A stretch of DNA of 64,000 bases, from positions 6,081,001-6,145,000 of the forward strand of contig OX387199.1 of NCBI GenBank assembly GCA_947561715.1, in the 5' to 3' direction. Below the pieces are notes generated by a model, which ran no database searches, had not been told where the DNA came from, and worked only from the letters and a program-made list of their open reading frames with translations. Source of the stretch: Ascidia mentula. Taxonomy: Eukaryota > Chordata > Ascidiacea > Phlebobranchia > Ascidiidae. Positions 60,701-64,000 of this stretch are shown piece after piece. A program made the position numbers and the translations under genes. How positions within the stretch are numbered: the stretch's first letter is position 1; each line of letters starts with the position of its first letter.

Positions 60701-63700
60701 CCGCAAAGGGCCCTATTGGTTCACGCGGCCCCGACGGATATGATGGTTTTTTTGTGCATGGTATTCCCGAAGTGGTAAATTACTGACACATTTTGTTTCC
60801 GTTTAAATTAGAAAACTTGCAACACAGGACAATTAATTTATTTTTCATTGAATAAAGCTTCCTTATTTCAAATTTGCGATACAGGGTCAGCATGGTTCAA
60901 CAGGGGCCAGTAATCTAAGAATAGTCAACTCCGTGAGCCAATGGTTTAGTGGTGACAGCGAACTCTTGTGGATGATAGAAAGAGAAGGAGAAATGCTTTT
61001 CAAGCGAAATAACAACAATGATGCCAAGCCAATATTTGAATTTATTGTGGATGTGGCAAACCCATCAAGTTCGGTTTACATTCAGGTATAGGCGTTCTAC
61101 TGATCATTTGTTCGGTGGCGTGAAATAGCCTAAAATCAATATTGTTGTTTACATTTTACCCCTATTGTTGCATCCAAAGGTTGATTATAACCGATTCATA
61201 AAGTTAACTCAAAAACAATATTAAAAAACCTTAACAAACCCATCAAGTTCGGTTTACATTCAGGTAAAGGCGTTCTACTGATCATTTGTTCAGTGGCGTG
61301 AAATAGCCTAAAATCAATATTGTTGTTTACATTTTACCCCTATTGTTGCATCCAAAGGTTGATTATAACCTATTCATAAAGTTAACTCAGAAACAATATT
61401 AAAAAAAATTAACATTCCTGTAATCAAAACCGTGCATCGATTTTCTGGCGCCAATTTATTTTTGACGTCCCGTTTGCAAAAAAAGAAACAGTTAAAGAAC
61501 CTTTTCTCACTTCATTTGTTTAAAACCCTACAGGCCAAGGAAATTTTAAGATATATAGAGCAAGGATTCGACTTTTATGGAAATTCGGAAAGATACGCTC
61601 CTGACAAGGATTGGACGTACTTGCAACAACGCACGCAAAACCTACTACAAGTAGGACAAAGCTTGGAAACCACGCATAACACCATTTTCAGATCGGTAAG
61701 ACATAAACTAGCTTTTAGGTTAATATTATTGGGCAGCAACCGGTAAAAACATTGCAAATTTAGACATACTGCCGTAGCAACATTGAATTATTAAGATTTT
61801 AAATGGAAAAATAAGCATAACTGTGTGCCAGAACAAAACAACAGTTGCAAAAAGTATTTTTTCTTGAGCCCACTTAAAACGTAACCTTACGTAATTTCAG
61901 CTTACAGGAAGCCTGGATTCCGCGAGATCGGTTTTTAGTGTTGTCAATACGGTTGTTTTGACAAGTACACAAAAGCTTGCCTTGAGGAAAAACGAGTTAA
62001 GGAGTAAAACCACGCTCTACTTGGAAGCTCTTAAGCACATCGAGTTGACGATGAAACAACAAATGTCTCAGATCCAGAACCTAACCAATGTTGTTCTTGT
62101 AGAGGCTGTAAGTTTATTCATTGAAAAATATGTAACAATGCACAACAATTCGGGTAATTTTACAGCGAAACAACCAAAAAATCGATTTGTGGGATTTTCT
62201 TACGTCGATTGTGGGAATTGTCATTAGTGTTGGGGCAAAAAGTCCAATTGCTGTCTACGATAAATCAGTCGCGGTAAGAAATGCGTCAGTTTCATTTTTG
62301 AGCACTTTCCAAAGTTAACTTTATCACTAGTTCATCTCCATGATGAAGCAAAGAAATTGCGAACTTCCCGTAATTGAGCAATTACAAGACTTATTGAAAA
62401 CAAAGTATGTTTCCATTCTTAATTAGTCTTATTAGCAATAAATCCAATAAAATGTTTCATGATGCTGTCAAGCCTCCAGTTTGCGTTTGACGCGCGAGCA
62501 ATCGCCGATAATTTTGATTACAACACTTTGAATGCATCGGCTGTTCCGGTCATAATGAAAAGCAATTTGGCAAAGAACAGAGGAAAGATCATTCAGGAAC
62601 TTCATTGCGTGTTTGAGGAAACAAGCTCGGAAAACGTAACAATCGCCTTCTCGGTCACTCACCAATAAATTCTTGCTGGTTATTTATCACTATATTTAGG
62701 CTTTGACACTGGATCGTGTTCTGAATGATTATTTTCGAGACGGAGATTTCCGAATTGATCTCATAGGAAAACTGATGAACATTGGAGCTCAAATTAAAGT
62801 GGGTTAATACTCAAGTATGATTACTTAGCAAGGGTTAATAAACTAAACGCTTTTTAGGAACTACAACACGATCAATATATTTTAATGGAAACGCAAAATT
62901 CAGCAAATCGAACATTGCTGGCTGCTAGTAACAACATCAATATAGATTCCAGACACTATTTTACAGATTTGCTGCTCAAGTGGGTGCAAATTATATACTG
63001 CCGAACTTACTGAACTTAACTGCACTGTTTAACTCGAACCCTTCAAAACCAGCTTGTACCAGCAACAGGAAAATACTATTATGAACTCCATATATGAACT
63101 CTCCAAATCTTACCAGTTCGAAAGCTTATGGAATTTTGATGCATTAAGAAAATTCTCACGTTCATTTAGTTCGAAGGTAAATAAATGCGAGCAAACCGAA
63201 GTTAAGAGAAACGAACTCCACAACTAATAATTTCTCACAGAATGTGATTTTGAATTCTGGGAGCCTGAATGGAATATTCCAGTTGAATCAAATCTTCCTT
63301 CAGCTTCAGAGAGACAGGGACAACTTCATGAACTACGCGGCTGTCTACGCCGGGCCTTCTTCTCACATTTTTCACGCTTACTGGGAATTTTTGGAAGTAA
63401 ATCTTAACCTCCGAGACTTGCCTTAAGAACTATCCATCACCAATACCCTATTATAGTCCGTGCAATATTTTATAACTGATTAGACCACTCACCCCGCCGT
63501 CATTAACAAACTTCGATCAACTGGACAAACGACCATTACGTTGGATATCGACCCAAACGATCCATTGACCACACGGTGCGGGAACTGCTTCAACGGGCGC
63601 ATGATCGGTCTCTACATAGAAATCGTGGGTGACCGTCAAGCAAGAAACGTACCATCAAAGTATACAATTTTTTAGCATTGATAAGAATCTGTGGTGAGTT

Positions 63701-63923
63701 GTCATGCAAATAATTTTGCAGAACCTACGTCATGGTGTCACACCAGGGGGACTCCCGGTTTTTGGTTCCCTTGGCTGATGACAACATCACATCGGTTACA
63801 TTCCAGCAGACACCAGAAAGTGATGACTCGGGAAAGTTGATGTCGTTTGACTCCGCCCAATTACTCGAGTTGAGTGACATTGACGACGATGACTCAGCAC
63901 TGGACGAAAAGTTTGCTGACGCT
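57748..63923 (+). CDS. Gene K: secreted H-type-lectin/Gly-rich family protein (K type), 3' end outside window
   Basis: Exons: 1 57748-57847; 2 58077-58191; 3 58330-58451; 4 58589-58754; 5 59023-59188; 6 59269-59403; 7 59617-59764; 8 59820-60003; 9 60615-60774; 10 60885-61085; 11 61534-61695; 12 61901-62107; 13 62166-62273; 14 62331-62404; 15 62473-62635; 16 62700-62798; 17 62858-62979; 18 63053-63176; 19 63241-63396; 20 63484-63659; 21 63722-63923. These give 1030 residues with an open frame; exons 22-24 lie beyond the window. The inner ATG used as a possible start in C is ATA here, so I chose the in-frame ATG at 57,748, which C also has. The hydrophobic core CLTFFLLSFACWC follows. Exon 3 shows FYWTAK; exon 9 has GGNGGCGCLC; exon 13 has SIVGIVISVGAKS. 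It is the likely functional twin of the broken gene C. Confidence 0.8.
61057..61412 (+). repeat. Tandem 178-base duplication in K covering end of exon 10 and intron 10
   Basis: Copies at 61,057-61,234 and 61,235-61,412 are almost identical. Each begins with CAAACCCATCAAGTTCGG, runs through TTTACATTCAG and a GT donor, then intron sequence. Gene C has a single copy at this place. K therefore has two donor sites (61,086 and about 61,265). The second follows an exon tail with no acceptor of its own. Confidence 0.8.
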
Positions 63924-64000
63924 GTAAATATTTGTCTAATATATTTATGTACTTATATCCATCACTAAAATGTAATGAGATATTCGTAATTGTTTGACAT

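Overview
The window looks like AT-rich genomic DNA from an intron-rich animal. Genes are built of about 24 short exons separated by GT-AG introns, mostly 50-400 bases long, with signal-peptide first exons, AATAAA sites and small repeat insertions inside introns. A compact invertebrate genome fits, and a tunicate is plausible, but nothing here proves the species.

Almost everything belongs to one gene family: an array of large secreted proteins of about 1,110 residues that I cannot name. I call the copies A to K (no H). Plus strand: A (1-5691, 5' end outside the window), B (7547-8616, truncated), J (55663-56591, 3' end only), K (57748-63923, 3' end outside the window). Minus strand: C (8743-14346), D (15353-22037), E (22788-30026), F (31949-38010), G (40641-47856), I (48662-55244). 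E, F and G are complete in the window and look intact: their predicted exon lengths sum to whole codon numbers (1117, 1114 and 1116 residues). A and K also look intact as far as they can be seen. B, C, D, I and J are broken or cut.

Protein plan in order: signal peptide; H-type-lectin-like domain (exons 2-3); three short beta-like exons (4-6), including a conserved CDTFYIDGS motif; glycine-rich exons 7-9 with GGDAGN-type repeats and a Cys-rich cluster; an exon with LLWMIEREGEML (10); an exon with GFDFYGNS (11); a predicted coiled coil (12); a short hydrophobic segment (13); further helical exons (14-19); a Cys-containing C-terminal region with GLYIEI and SHQGDS motifs (20-22); and a small, usually basic tail (23-24).

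Three subtypes are visible: the F type (A, F, G), the E type (E and the 5' part of B) and the K type (C, D, J, K). I stands apart.

The strand pattern has a simple explanation. The segment from about 8,745 to 55,660 appears to be one inversion of about 47 kb. Its two junctions are reciprocal: the left joins intron 5 of B to exon 20 of C, and the right joins the piece that should follow B to the rest of exon 20 (J). Turned back, every gene would lie on the plus strand in the order A, B, I, G, F, E, D, C+J, K: a plain head-to-tail tandem array. Because the copies are so alike, an assembly artefact must be excluded.

Smaller items: a roughly 1.18 kb inverted-terminal element in intron 1 of G with a hammerhead-ribozyme-like terminus, a related motif next to a CA microsatellite in D, small foldback insertions in E and I, a strong hairpin just upstream of both C and K, and a private 178-base tandem duplication in K that repeats a splice donor.
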